NCBI GenBank assembly: GCA_024362935.1
Contig: JANCRA010000014.1
Span: 9,007,258-9,071,257, forward strand
Source of the DNA: Setophaga petechia
Taxonomy: Eukaryota > Chordata > Aves > Passeriformes > Parulidae
Direction of reading: 5' to 3'
Length of the DNA stretch: 64,000 nt
Below, piece after piece: positions 13,501 to 25,860 of this stretch (positions within the stretch are counted from its first letter, which is position 1; every line of letters begins with the position of its first letter). The notes below the pieces were generated by a model. That model worked only from the letters and a program-made list of their open reading frames with translations, ran no database searches and was not told the origin of the DNA. Both the position numbers and the translations under genes were made by a program.

Positions 13501-16354
13501 GAACTAGCAAACATTATTCAACCTTTTAAAATCCTTTACCTAAAAGGCCAGAGGCAAAGTAAAAGAAAAGCACAGAAGCCAGCCCAAAGTTAAGACTGAT
13601 CCTCCAAGTGGCAGCAGCCAGGCTGATGGAAGAAGACATTTCAGCCCCATTTCATCCCACAAGAGCACAGTTGTGTTTCTTTGGTGGAAAGAGCACAGGG
13701 AAGTTTGTTCTGACACACCAGACACCCTCATGGGGGAGTCAGAACAAGAACACAGGGGATGGATGAATTAAAAGAAAGCCAGAAGAGGAAGAAGAAGTGA
13801 CTAAGGTACTATTAGTGTCAAAGCAATTTTACCTAATTCATAACCAAGCCCAAGCTTTCCCCTCCTCCCCCAGCCCCCAAGAAACTGCCCACATAGCTCA
13901 TGGAAACCTGTTAGCCAAACATAAAATCTTACAGGTCTTTTATTTCTTCCTCCCCCCTGGAGAAGCTGCACTGCTGCATGGCTGGGACTCGCTGCTTCCC
14001 CAGCACATCCATCAGCAAAAATGTGAAGGAGTTAAATGGAAAACAGGTTATCATCCCTGAGCTTTCAGTGGGATGCTTATTACTTTCATGCTAATGTGTG
14101 AAAATTAAGCTAGATAGGTGTTCCCTGTTGAAACCCTTTGTATGAAAGGGGGGTCTGCAGTGCACTTGAAGAGCCCATTACAGTGAAGCCACAGTTTCAA
14201 TTGGCTTTGCTATTGTGCCTGGAGAAAAATGACAAAATCAAGTTCTAAGGAAGGAGTGGAAAAAAACTCCTCTAAGCTCTCAAATCTTACATTTCCAGAA
14301 TCCATTTCTACTTTCAGCAGGTGAGAAAGGGCTCCCAGTACCATTGTGAAAGGGAAAAATGATCAGGAGCTGCACGCCCAGCTCTATTGTACTTCCCACT
14401 GAAATAATACAATGCTCTACTGTGTTTTCCATTCTGAAAGTTCATGACTCTTTTCCTAATCTCAAAGCTCAAAGTGAAAAAAAATCACTTAAAGATAGTA
14501 AAATTGAATGGATAAGATACCATTTTGGTGGCAAAACACTCCTAACTCAAGAAACCTCTTAGATAAATTTAATGTTGCTTCCTTATCGCATTTGTGCTCT
14601 GAAACACAGATTCCAAATTATTGTAAAATTTTGGCAATTTCAAGACAGATTAAAAAACAAAACAAGCCAAAACCAAACCAAACCAATAAAATATGGGAAA
14701 AAAAATCCCAGGAATTCCCTCCTGGAAGACATGAGGGTGTGAGTTGCACTTGTTTCCCCAGGAGCTCACTCCCCCAGCCTGCAGCTGCCCACCTGCCGGC
14801 CCCTAACACGGGCAGCACCACCCACCCATCCATCCTGCTCTCTGAGCTGCTTTTGGCAACTACAGACAATGGTTCCTCAGGGAACCGAAATGCCTCTCAG
14901 CTCAAGGTGCTCAGAGATGGAAGAGTTTCAGACTCTCCAGCCCACGCCAATGCCTACGGGCTCAGCAAATTATTTACAAAATGTAAGGGCTTGCCTTGAA
15001 GAGCTACTACTGCCTATCCTGTCTCTAAGGAGAGCATGAGTTATCCTTTACTACAGCCAATGCTTCAGTAGTTTATTTTGCATTCATTACTTCTTTTTCA
15101 ATTTTTTTTTTTAAGCTAGGAGATAGCAAAACAGAGGATCCATGTGTTTAATTACTGGATGCTGCAGAAAGACTGTAATTACACCATTTGCACTCGGGCT
15201 GATTCCACCCCACTCTCCCAATTCATTTAAGTGCAAACAGCCTCGGTAGCTCCCTAATCAGAAGGTCTATAAATACAGCAATCGAGGCACTGAGCACATC
15301 CCTACCAGCCCCCCAAACAGAATTAAACACCTACAGTGCGTCCTCAGACGCAGGACTTGGGAAAAAAGGCTGCAGAACCGGGGTGCACACCCATGCCCAG
15401 CCCGTCCAGAGGGTGCGGGGAACGGGGCACCCCAAAGCCCAGCCAGCCCCGAGAGTTCAGAGTCCTGCCGAGGAGAAGGACACAAGCTACATCTCTGTGC
15501 CCATCCGGTAAAAAATGTGCGGGTTCAGGAGAGGAGTGCAGCACCCACACCGCACCCCGTGCCCAGCCCGCTCCAGCAGATGCAGAACCAAGGTGCAGCT
15601 TCCCCCCAGCTGTCCCAGAGAGCGCAGGGCAGGGGGACAGGGGACCCAGGGCACCCCGACAGTCTGGGCGGGGCAGCACCGGGACAAGCGGGGGCAAGAC
15701 CCGGGCTGCAACCCCATTCCCTGGGCAGCCCAGGGGCACCGATCTGGAAAGAAGTTGTTAAATCTGAGAACCCCTAACCCAAGGAGCCCGGGAGATGCAG
15801 GAGCTGGGCTGTATCCCGTGCCCACCCCATGCCCATCCCATCCCAGCCGGCCGAGGATGCAGGATGCGGGGAACAGCCCTGCTGCCGAGCCGCCGGCGGT
15901 GCAGGATCCAGGTGAGCTGAGAGCCGGGCTGCAAACCCTGCTCAGCTGCTCCGGGAGATGCTGGACCCGGGAAACAACAGCGATCCGAGCGGCTCCAGCG
16001 GCTGCGGGACACGGGCAGGAGGCAGCGGGACCCCCATGCCCACCCAGCCCCAGGGATTGCCGGAGCCGGGCGGCTCCGGGCAGCGCAGGAGCGGGGGAGC
16101 ATCCCCGCTGCCGAGGGCCGGCAGGAGCCGGGCTGCGGGACGCAGGGAGCACTCACATCGAGGATGACGGAGGTGCCCTTCCTCTGGGCGGCGGTGGCTC
16201 CCGGGGCCAGCAGCTCCCTGTCGGCCAGGCCCTTGTCGCCCATCCTGGCGGCCGCCCAGCGCAGCAGCCCGTCCAGCCCGCGCAGCGCCGGCGCCGGCTT
16301 CCGCAGCAGCTTCTGCACCCCGGCCCGGCAGTACCGCGCTGCCTGCTCGCACAT
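7500..16354 (-). CDS. NECAB2: NECAB2, partial: first two coding exons
   Basis: N-terminal EF-hand calcium-binding protein 2, a neuronal Ca2+-binding adaptor with N-terminal EF hands and a C-terminal ABM domain; mammalian NECAB2 binds adenosine A2A and mGlu5 receptors (family knowledge). Exon 1 is 16354-16157 and exon 2 is 7524-7500. Joined, they read ...[15 protein letters not shown], followed by one base of the next codon, the expected entry into the first EF-hand loop. Exon 1 starts [12 protein letters not shown], close to the mammalian NECAB2 N-terminus as I recall it and unlike NECAB1 or NECAB3. I searched the minus strand from 7499 to 1 by eye for the loop exon (DDGKLS..., FADGVL) and found none, so the rest of the gene lies left of this window. 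The gene follows OSGIN1 head to tail, as in human 16q23.3. Confidence 0.93.
7525..16156 (-). other. NECAB2: NECAB2 intron 1
   Basis: Non-coding sequence between NECAB2 exons 1 and 2, about 8.6 kb. It begins inside the CpG island (15.3-16.16 kb) and then becomes ordinary AT-richer DNA. Open frames at about 9.0-9.57 kb and 10.14-10.82 kb on the + strand have no recognisable domain and show no coding support. Confidence 0.8.
7533..7550 (+). repeat. (GA)9 microsatellite in the NECAB2 exon 2 acceptor
   Basis: Nine GA units on the + strand read as (CT)9 on the sense strand, ending 8 nt before the exon 2 acceptor AG. It serves as the polypyrimidine tract. Confidence 0.9.
16157..16354 (-). CDS. NECAB2: NECAB2 exon 1 (start codon exon)
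   Basis: 66 codons from ATG 16354 to GAT|GTGAGT at 16157. It encodes [12 protein letters not shown], then GGLLRW-like [14 protein letters not shown], and ends GTSVILD, in phase 0. The start has G at -3 and lies in the CpG island. The middle (about residues 39-58) is Ala/Gly-rich and poorly conserved in this family, so the start and end carry the identification. Confidence 0.93.
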
Positions 16355-16387
16355 CGCTCAGCCCGGCCTCATCCCGCCGCCGGGACT

Positions 16388-16423
16388 CCCCCTCCTCCTT
16401 CTCCTCCTCCTCCTCCTCCTCCC
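16388..16423 (-). repeat. (GGA)n polypurine tract just upstream of the NECAB2 start codon
   Basis: The + strand is a CTC/CCT run; the minus (sense) strand is therefore GGA-rich. It is about 35-70 bp upstream of the NECAB2 ATG, so it is likely 5' UTR or core promoter. Such tracts are often length-polymorphic. Confidence 0.8.
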
Positions 16424-19400
16424 ACAGCCGCTCGGCGGGCAGCGGGCGGGTCCGCGGGGGATGCTGCCCGAAGAGCAAAGGGGGAGTTTTGGGGAGGGGG
16501 GAGGTCAGCCCCCCCTACAACACAAAGCGCCTTTTTTAGGGATTTTATGTCGAAAAGACTGTATCCGTGTTCTTTCCCCTTCACTCACAGCAGATTTTAG
16601 CAGCTCTTTGTGAGGGCAGAAGAGAATAATTTGTTGCTAGTAAATAAAACTTGCCCCTGCACCCCTATCCCTCCTCCAGAAAGTCCCTATTCAATAAATA
16701 GTCAGCGATTCCAGGTGGGGAATTGCAGCATCTGTGGCTACAGCACTAACCACAGTGCTCAGCTGGAAAATACTCCTAACCCTGTAATTCTCTACTGTGA
16801 GGATATTTCTTTGAGATACTCCTGTGCTCAGCTTCAGCTTCTAAATCAGCAGGATTTAGACTTGCAGCAGAGGCAATAAGTGTTCTGGACAAAATGGCAC
16901 TAGGTAATTTAATTTCCCACTCCACACCTGAGGAGGTGCTCCCAGTTTGAGTTCAAACACAGAAAGGCACCAAAGCAGGGGAGCACAGATCCAGAAACTC
17001 AAGAGGTTTCCCTGGAATTCTGGAGTAGCCACAGGCTCCAAAGGGCCCTTCCCACCTGCAGCTGCCAGACCCTCTCAGAGGCAGCTCTAGAGGACTTCAT
17101 GACCCAGCAGGGCCATGTCCCGGATTTGAACAGCTCTGTCACAGGAGCCAGCACGCCCAGCACCCCTGAAAGCATTGCAGAATTCCCACACAGGGTCCTG
17201 TGCCTGACCAGCAGCAGGATCACTCCAAAGGGCCTCACCAACCACTGCCTTCAGTGAAACAAACAGCAGTAAATGGTTCCTTTCCACAGAGCTTACACGT
17301 TGCAGTTCACCACAACCCAGACCCTCAGAAAAGCCTAAAGGAGGAATTATTAAGCTGCTTCTTCTAATCCCCCATCTTTATGCGGGTAAATTGGGGTGAA
17401 TTTTCTGTGTTGAGGTGACAGGTGGGGAATGTGCATTTTCCTCTCAGCTGCTGCTCAAAGAAAAGCGAGTGGGAGCCCAGCTCTTTCTGCTGGAGTACAT
17501 GGAAAATAGCTGGAAGCTCTTAAAAGCCTCTTAAACAAATGAGGCACAGAGAAACCCAGCAGTAGGTCAGGACACCCAAGGGCTGAGCCCCTCTTTCACC
17601 AAGCTCTTGCCTGTCAGGGTTTCCTTCTCCAGCAGTGCAAAACTCATGGGTGAGAACAGAGGAATTTCAGGGATTTATGGTGGCTTGTGGAGCACTTCAA
17701 TGGCTCTGTGCTCTTTCCCAGGGATGCTCAGAGCAGTGTCCAACCCACCCATCTCTCAGTCCCCAGTCACATCTCACAGCAAAGCCCAGCCAAGCCACAT
17801 CTTGTCCTCCTTGCCGTGAGCTGGTGCCAATCTCCTGTGCCCCTCACAGTCAGAATTATTCTGCTCTTCTGTACTTGTACAATGCTCAGATTATTCACAT
17901 TCTTCTTTCTTCTTTTGACATGCCTCCACTAAATGGCTGGTTCAGACTGTATTGATCACACCAGGACAGGGTTACTATAAATTCTTGCTAATTAAAACTG
18001 TTGACTGAATAAATTTAGAAATAAGGTTCTTTGAATTTTCCTTTCTATTTGCTATGAAGATTCATTACTTGGATTTGAAGTTTGGGGCTATTTCTGTGCT
18101 TTTGTCAAAAACAGCTCTTGCTAATGTCAAAACCAGCTCTGTGGCATTAAAATACTCATTTTTCCTACTAGAGACATCAAGACAGAAAAAAATTCTGCCA
18201 TTCAGACATTAGGAAGAAGCCAACCATTTGTACTGGGCTGTGTTACTCAGGGCTATTCCCGAGTTCCTGTGAGGCTGAAGTCTCTGTTTGAGGAAAAACA
18301 GAGACTTTCTGCAATTCATTAAAGGTGGAGAGAGCAGGACCAGCAGCAGCCACTGGCTGCCCTGAAAGCTTTATCCAAAATGCAGATGCTGAGTGGCATA
18401 GGAATTAATAGGAGAGAAGGGAGAGAGTGCAGCTAAAAAGCACAGTTAGGTGCAGGCAAAGAGCATCCCTGGGAAAGCAGCAAGCATTAATTAATTACAG
18501 CTTCTGGTGGGCTCAGCATGGTCAGGCCATGAAGGGCCAAGGGAGCACAGCCCCTGCCCTGCTGGCATTTTGCTTCCCACGCTGTGCTGCAGGCACAGAG
18601 CTCCAGCCCTGCCCAGCAGGGGAAGGCAGAGCTGCAGGGAAAGGGAAAGGCAGCAGCTGCTGCTGCACCTTCTCCACCCTGACATTTAACACCGAGCCTC
18701 CCCACCGCTCACTGGCCAGGCACACGCCTTGTTCCAGCCCTCTGCAGGGTTATAAATGATGGATCAGTTGGACAGGAAGGTTGTTGAAGGCTGTTAGAGA
18801 TCAGATCTATTCTCTCTCAGTCGCAGCTCCAAGTTCAGGAACTCTGAGATCTCAAAAAAGAGTATTGCCAGCCCAGGTTCGAGGCTGACCTTGACCTGAC
18901 AATGTGTTTTGCCTGGTGCATTTGGAGCTCAGCACAGGTTTACTTCTCCCACTGACAAGGTTTGCTCTGTTAGCTTTCATATGGGGCTTATTCAGGTGCT
19001 ACAGATAGTATTTTCTAGAAAGACTTGGAGCAGAAGCACAAACAATGTGCTGTAATTTCAGATGAGAGGCCATCTGAAAAACACAAGGGCTTCTCTGAAG
19101 GAAAGGTCCAAGAGGAGCAGAAGTCCTGCCCACAGCCTGGTGTGGACAGAGGCAGTGGTTTTCATCTCCCCTTTGAGTTCTGCCTTCTCTCCCCATCGAT
19201 CTGCACCCAGCAGGCAGCTTTATTTAATTAAAAACTTCCAACAGGCAGGACCTGCAGCCTTGCTTGGTGCAAAATGTCACAGATGACTTACTAATATTTA
19301 CTGATGATTGGGGTTAATGCAACAGTTCAATGGCAGGAAGAGGAAATGGCAGCCCTGTCATAGAGATGGGAATTTGGCAGAGCAGCCTTGCTCACCCAGC

Positions 19401-19584
19401 CTGGAAGTAGAATTGACACTTGAGTCCCTCTATTAATTTATGTTTGTTATGATGTAGCATCACCAGGTGACTCTGTCAGAAATGTATATCCCAGCTTGGA
19501 AATGCCATTCTGCCAACAGCACCATGGTAACCCCCAGTCTGAACTGAAGAGGATCCAGGGATTGTGTCCATGTGCAGTGTGCTG

Positions 19585-19676
19585 ACTCCTGAAAACACAA
19601 CACAGCCCAGGGTGCTAAACTCCTGAAAACACAAAACAGCCCAGGGTGCTAAACTCCTGAAAACACAACACAGCCC
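19585..19676. repeat. 34-bp tandem repeat, nearly three copies
   Basis: ACTCCTGAAAACACAA starts at 19585, 19619 and 19653, an exact 34-bp period. The copies differ by one or two bases (CACAGCCC versus AACAGCCC). Confidence 0.92.
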
Positions 19677-22252
19677 CTCCCCTCTGCAACCTAAAGGGAG
19701 CAGAGCTCATGGTTTGGTGACTCAGCTTCCCCTCACCACTAATGAAGTGTCAGGTTCACCTCACCACTGGGATTACAGGTTTCTGACCCAGGCCCTGCAA
19801 TCTGGGATAGCAAAAGCTTCAAATGCACCATTTCATGTTGGGTTGATCTTAAGGAGCTAAATTCTTTCTTAAGACAAGATGCCCATTCACACTTTGAATA
19901 TCTCCAGAGTGTTTTCCATCCATAGCTACCCCAGGAGACAGAAACCTCTCCTGTCAAGGGCTCCTGCACCCAAACTCTCCTCCTGCCCCAGAAGCAGCAC
20001 TGCAGCCAAGGCAGGAGCAGGCAGGGCCACACAAGGAGAGAGCCTGAGCTGTCTTGGGGAATTCCTCGGCCCACCCAGTGCACACAACTGCTGCAAACAG
20101 AGACCAGGAGAGTTCTGGTTATTGGTGGTCATTTTCCTACAGGCACAGATATCAGGAAACCTGGTGAAGGGGAATTACAGGGACTGACCTCACCGTTAAA
20201 GAAAACTTATACAGCATTAAGATGTCAGAGCTCTCAGAGGTCCAGACTTCCCCAGTGCTCTGAGATGGTTGTCCAGAGAAATATGAGGATTTGTCACCAT
20301 AAGAAAAAACTAATTTTTAAAAATAAAATAAAAAAAAAATCAAAGCTCTAATTCATAAGAGACTCACCTTCCAAGACATACACAGGTCCATCCTGGAGAG
20401 GGCCTGGGAGCTGTGGGGCTTCTCCAAACCTCTCAGGAGCAGCTCAGCTCCTGCCTGGGCTGGGCAGCCTGTACAGCTCAGGGCACCTGGGCTGGAGCCT
20501 CCACATCAGCTCCAGATATGGCCTTCACCTCCTGCCCCAATCAGTGGAAACCTCCAAACCTGAAGAAAATTGTCTTTTAGCTATTCTGAGGTGCAGGATT
20601 GCAGGCAAACAGTGGGTCAAATCCTTCTGCTGATGGCTGCTAAATAAATTCAGAGGGTGGTGCTTGATTTTGTTTTGGTGTTGGCTATTAAGGGAGTTTA
20701 CCCAGCTCTGTTGTTTTGGCAATTGAGGTAATGAACACTTAACACCCAAACTAACACACCCTTGATTAGAGGCCACTGATTCAATACACCTTGTGATTGT
20801 GGATTTGTAGGGAAGAGCTACTGCAACGTTTTTCTTGCATGTTTATCACTTACAATGGTGTTCAGGTAAAGCAGACCAAAATATTTTTCCCTTCAATATG
20901 CAACTGATGTCAGAACTATTAAGGACCCTGGAACAAGCTGATGACCTTTTAAAATTACATTTTGTTTCTTGTGCCCTATATGCCTCATTTCAGATCATAT
21001 ATAACAGTAAGAAAAACATGGAAATGGAGAATTAGAGATCTCCTAAGCCTGTGTGTGAGCATGACCACCAATTTAAAAAAAGTTTAATTTATTGCACCTA
21101 AATAAAATATTGCCTCTTCATAACTGACCTCCCCAATTACAACACAAAACTCATTATTTGCACTGTCTTAATAGTCAAAATGTGTCTGAGAATGTGTTGA
21201 GATCAGAGCTATCAAGCTTCTTCATAACAAGAGTGGGGAAAGAGGGAAGGAGGGACTGGCACATTTCCCATTGCTTATACCCTTTGTAATTAATTTCTAA
21301 AGTAATTTCCTCCTTTGCTTGGCAGATATCATCCTTGACTGCACTTGTGGGAGGAAAGAAGATCTCCCCAGTTTATTTCTGACAATAAACACAGTTAATT
21401 AGTGCTCAAGAAGCAGAATCTGACAGCTTTCAAAGAAAGCAGGACTCCCTCTGGGGTTCCCAGTGCAGGCACGGTGACAAAGGGAAAGGCACAGGGGACA
21501 GCCAGGGCATGGGCAGGTCTCTGGCCAAGAGCTGCCTCGGGGGATGGACAGTTTAGAGAGGTAAAACACAAACATTTCTTATTCTTCACATGTTTAGCCT
21601 GTGGCTAAAGCTGTGAACACCTGGAGGTGGCTCAGAAGGACACAGAGCTTTCCCTTCGAGCACTCCTTTGCCTGAGGCATTGCTCTCTGTCCTCCAAGTG
21701 ATGCTGGCACAGAAGCCGTGCCCAGAGGGGCTGAACCCACCAGCCAGTGCACAAACCAGAGTGGGAGTGGGACCCCTGCCCTGCCCTGCTGGGATGTGGA
21801 AAGGCTCTGCTGGCACTGGGGACAGCTGGAGCAGCCGCTGGTGGCTGTGATGTGCCCTCGGGGGACGCCCAGCAGCAGAAGTTCTGCGTGGTTCCGGGGC
21901 TTGCTGGTGGCCACAGCCTGGGTGGATCCCCAGGGCACAGATCACTGCCACTGCAGAGTGGTAAATGGCACTGAGGACAGTGCCAGGGACAGCCAGGGAC
22001 AGGGATCTGCCAGGGGCTCTCCAAAGGACACTCACTGCAGCTCCAGCTGTGAGCTGGTCTGTGGGTACAGAGCATCAGTTTACCAGCACACTCAACGCTG
22101 CTCCTACTGCCCAAGCACCAGGCACATTCATTTTTCCTCCAGCATTTTATTTCTTCTTATTTGCTGTCCTCAAAGTGACAGACCTGGGGAAATTATTTAT
22201 ATCTTACATTGCTCCCACAATTATTCCCCAAGAGTTTGGGAGACACTGCTGG

Positions 22253-22275
22253 ACACACACACACACACACACACA
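22253..22275 (+). repeat. (AC)n microsatellite
   Basis: About 11.5 uninterrupted AC units. Confidence 0.95.
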
Positions 22276-23468
22276 AAATCACTTCATGAGCAGGTTATTT
22301 GGTTTCCTGGCTGTGGAGCTATTTTAAAATGCTGCTGTGTTTGCCACTTTGGGATCAAACTCATGTAATTTAATGGGTTTCACTGAGACATCAACAGGCC
22401 TCAAGGCAGATATCGATTTCCCACAACAAAGAGCTGCTCTTGAAATAATTTAATGGGATCACCAAGAAGTGACTTTGAGCTGCAGGTGCTGGAATGCTTA
22501 TGGATGTCAGCTTGCTGGGATGCCATGGAAAATGTTCCCTGAAAGCAAGGCAGCCCCTGATCCAGCATTCTCGGGGGAGCACGAAGATGGCAGTGAAGAA
22601 AGTGCCTTTCCTCCATAAATTCCCTTCTGTGCCATAAAGCCAGAGCTGGAAAAGGGTCACCTTCATCTAGTGGATGTCACCCTTGTGGAAATGTCCCACC
22701 AGCAGCCTGTGCAGCTCCAAAGGCTGCACATCCACAGCATGGCATGCAAGGACCTCTAGTGCCTGCTGCTGAGGCTGCAGGGAGGCTCTGGGCTGCAGCA
22801 GAGTGTGGTTTTTTGGTGGCTCATCCCCTCACAGCAATGAAAAGACCCCATGGGCCAGTACCAGCAGTGCTCTGGAGAATGGATCCCAGCAGGAGCGTCT
22901 CTGTGAGGCTCTGACATGGGTCTCAGCTGGGGTTTTGTCTCTGAGCTGGAGCTCCCCAGCAGCCTGGCAGTGCCCCTGCCTGGCACAGTTCCTGTGCTCG
23001 CCCAGTCTGGGCAGCTCTGGGTGATTCTGGACTCTGACACCCACAGCTCCCATGGCAGTGAGGGAGCACAGCACATCTGATGGGCATGGGCCAGCTGTGT
23101 CCTCATCTGCTCAGTGCCACCTTTCTATTCCTCTGGCAGCTCTGAGACCTTCTCACAGCCTGGCACAGACCCAGCCTCCCACCTGCCTGCTGCACCTGGG
23201 GATGGAGCTGAGCACAGTTTGCAGTGTGAGAAACCAGCCTTGTTTGCAAAGGGCATGCTCCTGTCCAAAGCTGTCCACAGACAAGCTGGGGAATTAAAGC
23301 TGCTTGGGCAACACAGACAGGGCTTGTCAAGCCCTTGTACAAGCAGAAATACCAAATATCTGAGGATAATCTGAGCTGTTGACAGCTGAGGAAGGTGGAC
23401 AATCAAGATGTGAAAACAATCTCACGGGGACAAAAGGTTAGAGCATTGCAGACTGACACATGGGTGCA

Positions 23469-23560
23469 GCAGCAGTTTGGGCACTGTGTTACATGGTACC
23501 TGCCTTGCTGGCATCAGCAGTTTGGGCACTGTGTTTGCATGGCACCTGCCCTGCTGGTGT
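23469..23560. repeat. 45-bp duplication
   Basis: AGCAGTTTGGGCACTGTGTT occurs at 23471 and again at 23516; the following ATGG(T/C)ACCTGCC(T/C)TGCTGG is also shared, giving two copies with a 45-bp period. Confidence 0.85.
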
Positions 23561-24493
23561 CCCTGCACAGCCCTGGGACACGAGATGGCAGCAGTGATCC
23601 CATGGGATGGCAGGGCAGGCACCAGCAGAGCCCAGCCTTGTGCTGTGAGTTTCTGTGATCTGTGCCCACATCAGAAACTCATCCCACCGAGGTGCTGCGA
23701 GCTGCTCCTACCCACCATCCCCCCTTAGGCAGCAGCCCTCACTCTGCAAAACAGACATTTTCTTTAAATGACAATTGGAGAAGACAGTTGGAGATAGGGA
23801 AGGTCCCACTGGGCCATACTCCAACAGAGAACCCGCAATAATCACAGATTTAAGATGTCTGTATCTAGCACATCCCCGCAGGCAGAGATGGATCTTTTCA
23901 TGCATTAAAGGACATTTACACTGCAGAAATGAACCTGTTCTCAGTGAGAACAATAGCCCCTCATCTTGGGGATGCTGAGCTCTGCAGTCAGGAGAGGGAG
24001 CTGTGCTGCTGTGGGACGGACAGAGGGTCACCTCAGGGAGGGTTGCACTCCTGTTTCCAACCAGTCCTTGCAGCATAAACTTTTCCCCATGAAAATGTCA
24101 TACATGGAGATGTTAAATGAAATTATACTAAACCTATAAGTGCAAAGGATTCCTAGGTCACCCACATTGCCTGAGTTCATTGCAGAAAGCTCAGTTTCAA
24201 AAGGAGAGTTTTCTTCACAGGGTCCCTCAGCACCAGCTGGGGAAGAATGGGTGGTGGAAGGTTTTCTATGTGGTGGAAGCCCATTTCTCCTGACAGAGCA
24301 GGCAATGTGAGCACTGGGCAGGGTGCCTGGCACCAGGAGACAAGGATCCCTGTGAGAGATCTGCCAGCAGGTTTCTCCAGGGGTCACTTCAGATTTGTGA
24401 AGAGTGGTTCTATTAAACTGCAGCTTGTTTCCAGGGTTTCAGAAATAGAGAAACATAAATTGCAATGAGATGAACTATCTGGGTCTCTCTCTG

Positions 24494-24612
24494 GTTTTTT
24501 TTTGTTTTGTTTTGTTGGTTTTTTTTTTGGTTTTTTTTTTGTTTTTTTTTTTTTGGGGGGGGGGGTTTGTTTGTTTGTTTTTTGTTTTGTTTTTTTTTTA
24601 ATTATTATTTTT
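24494..24612. repeat. T/G low-complexity tract with a G11 run
   Basis: Long T runs broken by single or double G, with a run of about 11 G in the middle. Not coding. Length is likely unreliable in any assembly. Confidence 0.9.
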
Positions 24613-25394
24613 TGTGGAAGACAAAACAATGTTTAAGGGTTGCATCCATTGGCTACTTTGGCTCCTTATTTGGATCCCCCTTTTTTTGAGCAATTTTAGA
24701 GGGATTCCCATCAGACTCCTCACCTGCTGTATCCAGGATAAATCTGTCCCCTTCCAGTAATGCTTCTGAAGGTTTCTCTGCCAGGTGCACACTCTGAGTC
24801 ACAGCAGATTTACTGCTTCACTTTTGCCTCCAGGATTACAGCAAGTGATTCCAGGAGCCTGTTCTATATTTGAAAGCCATTCCAGCAAGCAGACTATCAG
24901 TTCAGTGCTCCTGACCTGCTAGCTATCCTTTATGGCTGTGGAACATTCCCAGCTGTTAGTACAAAAGTTGTAAAAAAATAAACCAGAGCTGTTTGTTTTA
25001 CAGCATTTCAGGGCACACCTTAATGGCCCATTGCAAACACCAAGGACATAAACATTCTGATTGCAGCAGGGAGACAAAATCCCAACAACCCCTCTGAGAG
25101 GAGCAGGGGTGTTTGTCCCAAAGGAGCAGCCGGCTGGAGGATTGTTGGCTTGGGGAGGGGTTCAATGGGATGGGAGGGGCCACAAAGGCTGGTGAGAACA
25201 CCCAGGCACCTGTGGGGCCCTGAGGAGGCCAAGCTGGGCTGGCCAGCAATGCACTCCCTGTGTGTTGCTGGGGCTAATCTGGTTGCTAGGAAATCCAGGG
25301 CTTGGGGAGATAGATTATCAATGGGTGCTGGAGACCTTTGGTTGCAAAGTCCCTGCAGGAGCCAGCTGGGGCCCTCTGTCCCCAAGAAGGATGG

Positions 25395-25860
25395 GGCGCT
25401 GCTGCAGAGGAGACAACCGAGGAGCACCTCTGCCATGGAGACAGACTGAGAGAGCTGGGGTTGCACAGCCTGGACAAGGGAAGGCTCCAGGGAGACCTTA
25501 AAGCCCCTTCCAGTTCCCAAAGAGGGTCTGAGATAAGAGAGCTGGAGAAGAACTTTGGACAAGGGCCTGGAGTGAGAGGATGAGGGGGAATGGCTTCAAG
25601 TGAAAGAGGGAAGAGTTAGAGTGGACACTAGAAAGAAACTCACCCTGTGAGGGTGGTGAGGCCTGGCACAAGCTGCCCAGAGAAGCTGTGGATATCTCAT
25701 CTCTGGAAGTGTTTAAGGCCAGGTTTGATGGGATTTGAGTAAACTGCTCCAATGGAAGGTGTTGCTGCCCAAGGATGGGCTTTGACACCAGAGGATCTTT
25801 AAGATCCCTTCCAATTCAAGCAATTCAAAGATTTTGTGGTGATTCTGTAGTTTTGTGAAA
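25395..25860 (+). mobile_element. CR1-type LINE, truncated 3' end
   Basis: The + strand carries phrases typical of avian CR1 3' ends: GAGCTGGGGTTGCACAGCC, AAGGCTCCAGGGAGACCTTA, GTGAGGGTGGTGAGGC, GCCCAGAGAAGCTGTGGAT, AAGTGTTTAAGGCCAGGTT, AAGGTGTTGCTGCCCA, and finally GATCTTTAAGATCCCTTCCA with a degraded ATTCTGTAGTTTTGTG tail instead of clean 8-bp CR1 tail repeats. It is 5' truncated as usual and has no intact ORF. The left edge is approximate. Confidence 0.9.

Larger units (their letters stand above)
15330..16500. promoter_or_regulatory. NECAB2: CpG island and promoter region of NECAB2
   Basis: A stretch rich in C, G and CpG covers NECAB2 exon 1, the start of intron 1 and the sequence upstream of the start codon. 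No TATA box is evident upstream of the ATG on the minus strand, typical of CpG-island promoters; transcription start is probably between about 16380 and 16470. A TCTATAAATAC sequence on the + strand near 15267 lies just outside the island; its relevance is unknown. Edges are estimated by eye. Confidence 0.75.
16501..24480. other. Intergenic DNA upstream of NECAB2
   Basis: No exon with recognisable protein homology and no RNA gene seen on either strand. It contains a (AC)n microsatellite at 22.25 kb, a 34-bp triplication at 19.6 kb and a 45-bp duplication at 23.5 kb. Many short open frames exist, but with non-coding composition. Confidence 0.65.

Noticed and set aside
15515..16600. 361-codon + strand frame across the NECAB2 CpG island
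   Set aside because: Antisense to NECAB2 exon 1 and open because of high GC; no homology recognised.
18886..18897. TGACCTTGACCT, a nuclear-receptor direct repeat / ERR-type site
   Set aside because: An isolated motif of this length is expected by chance in 64 kb and there is no promoter context.
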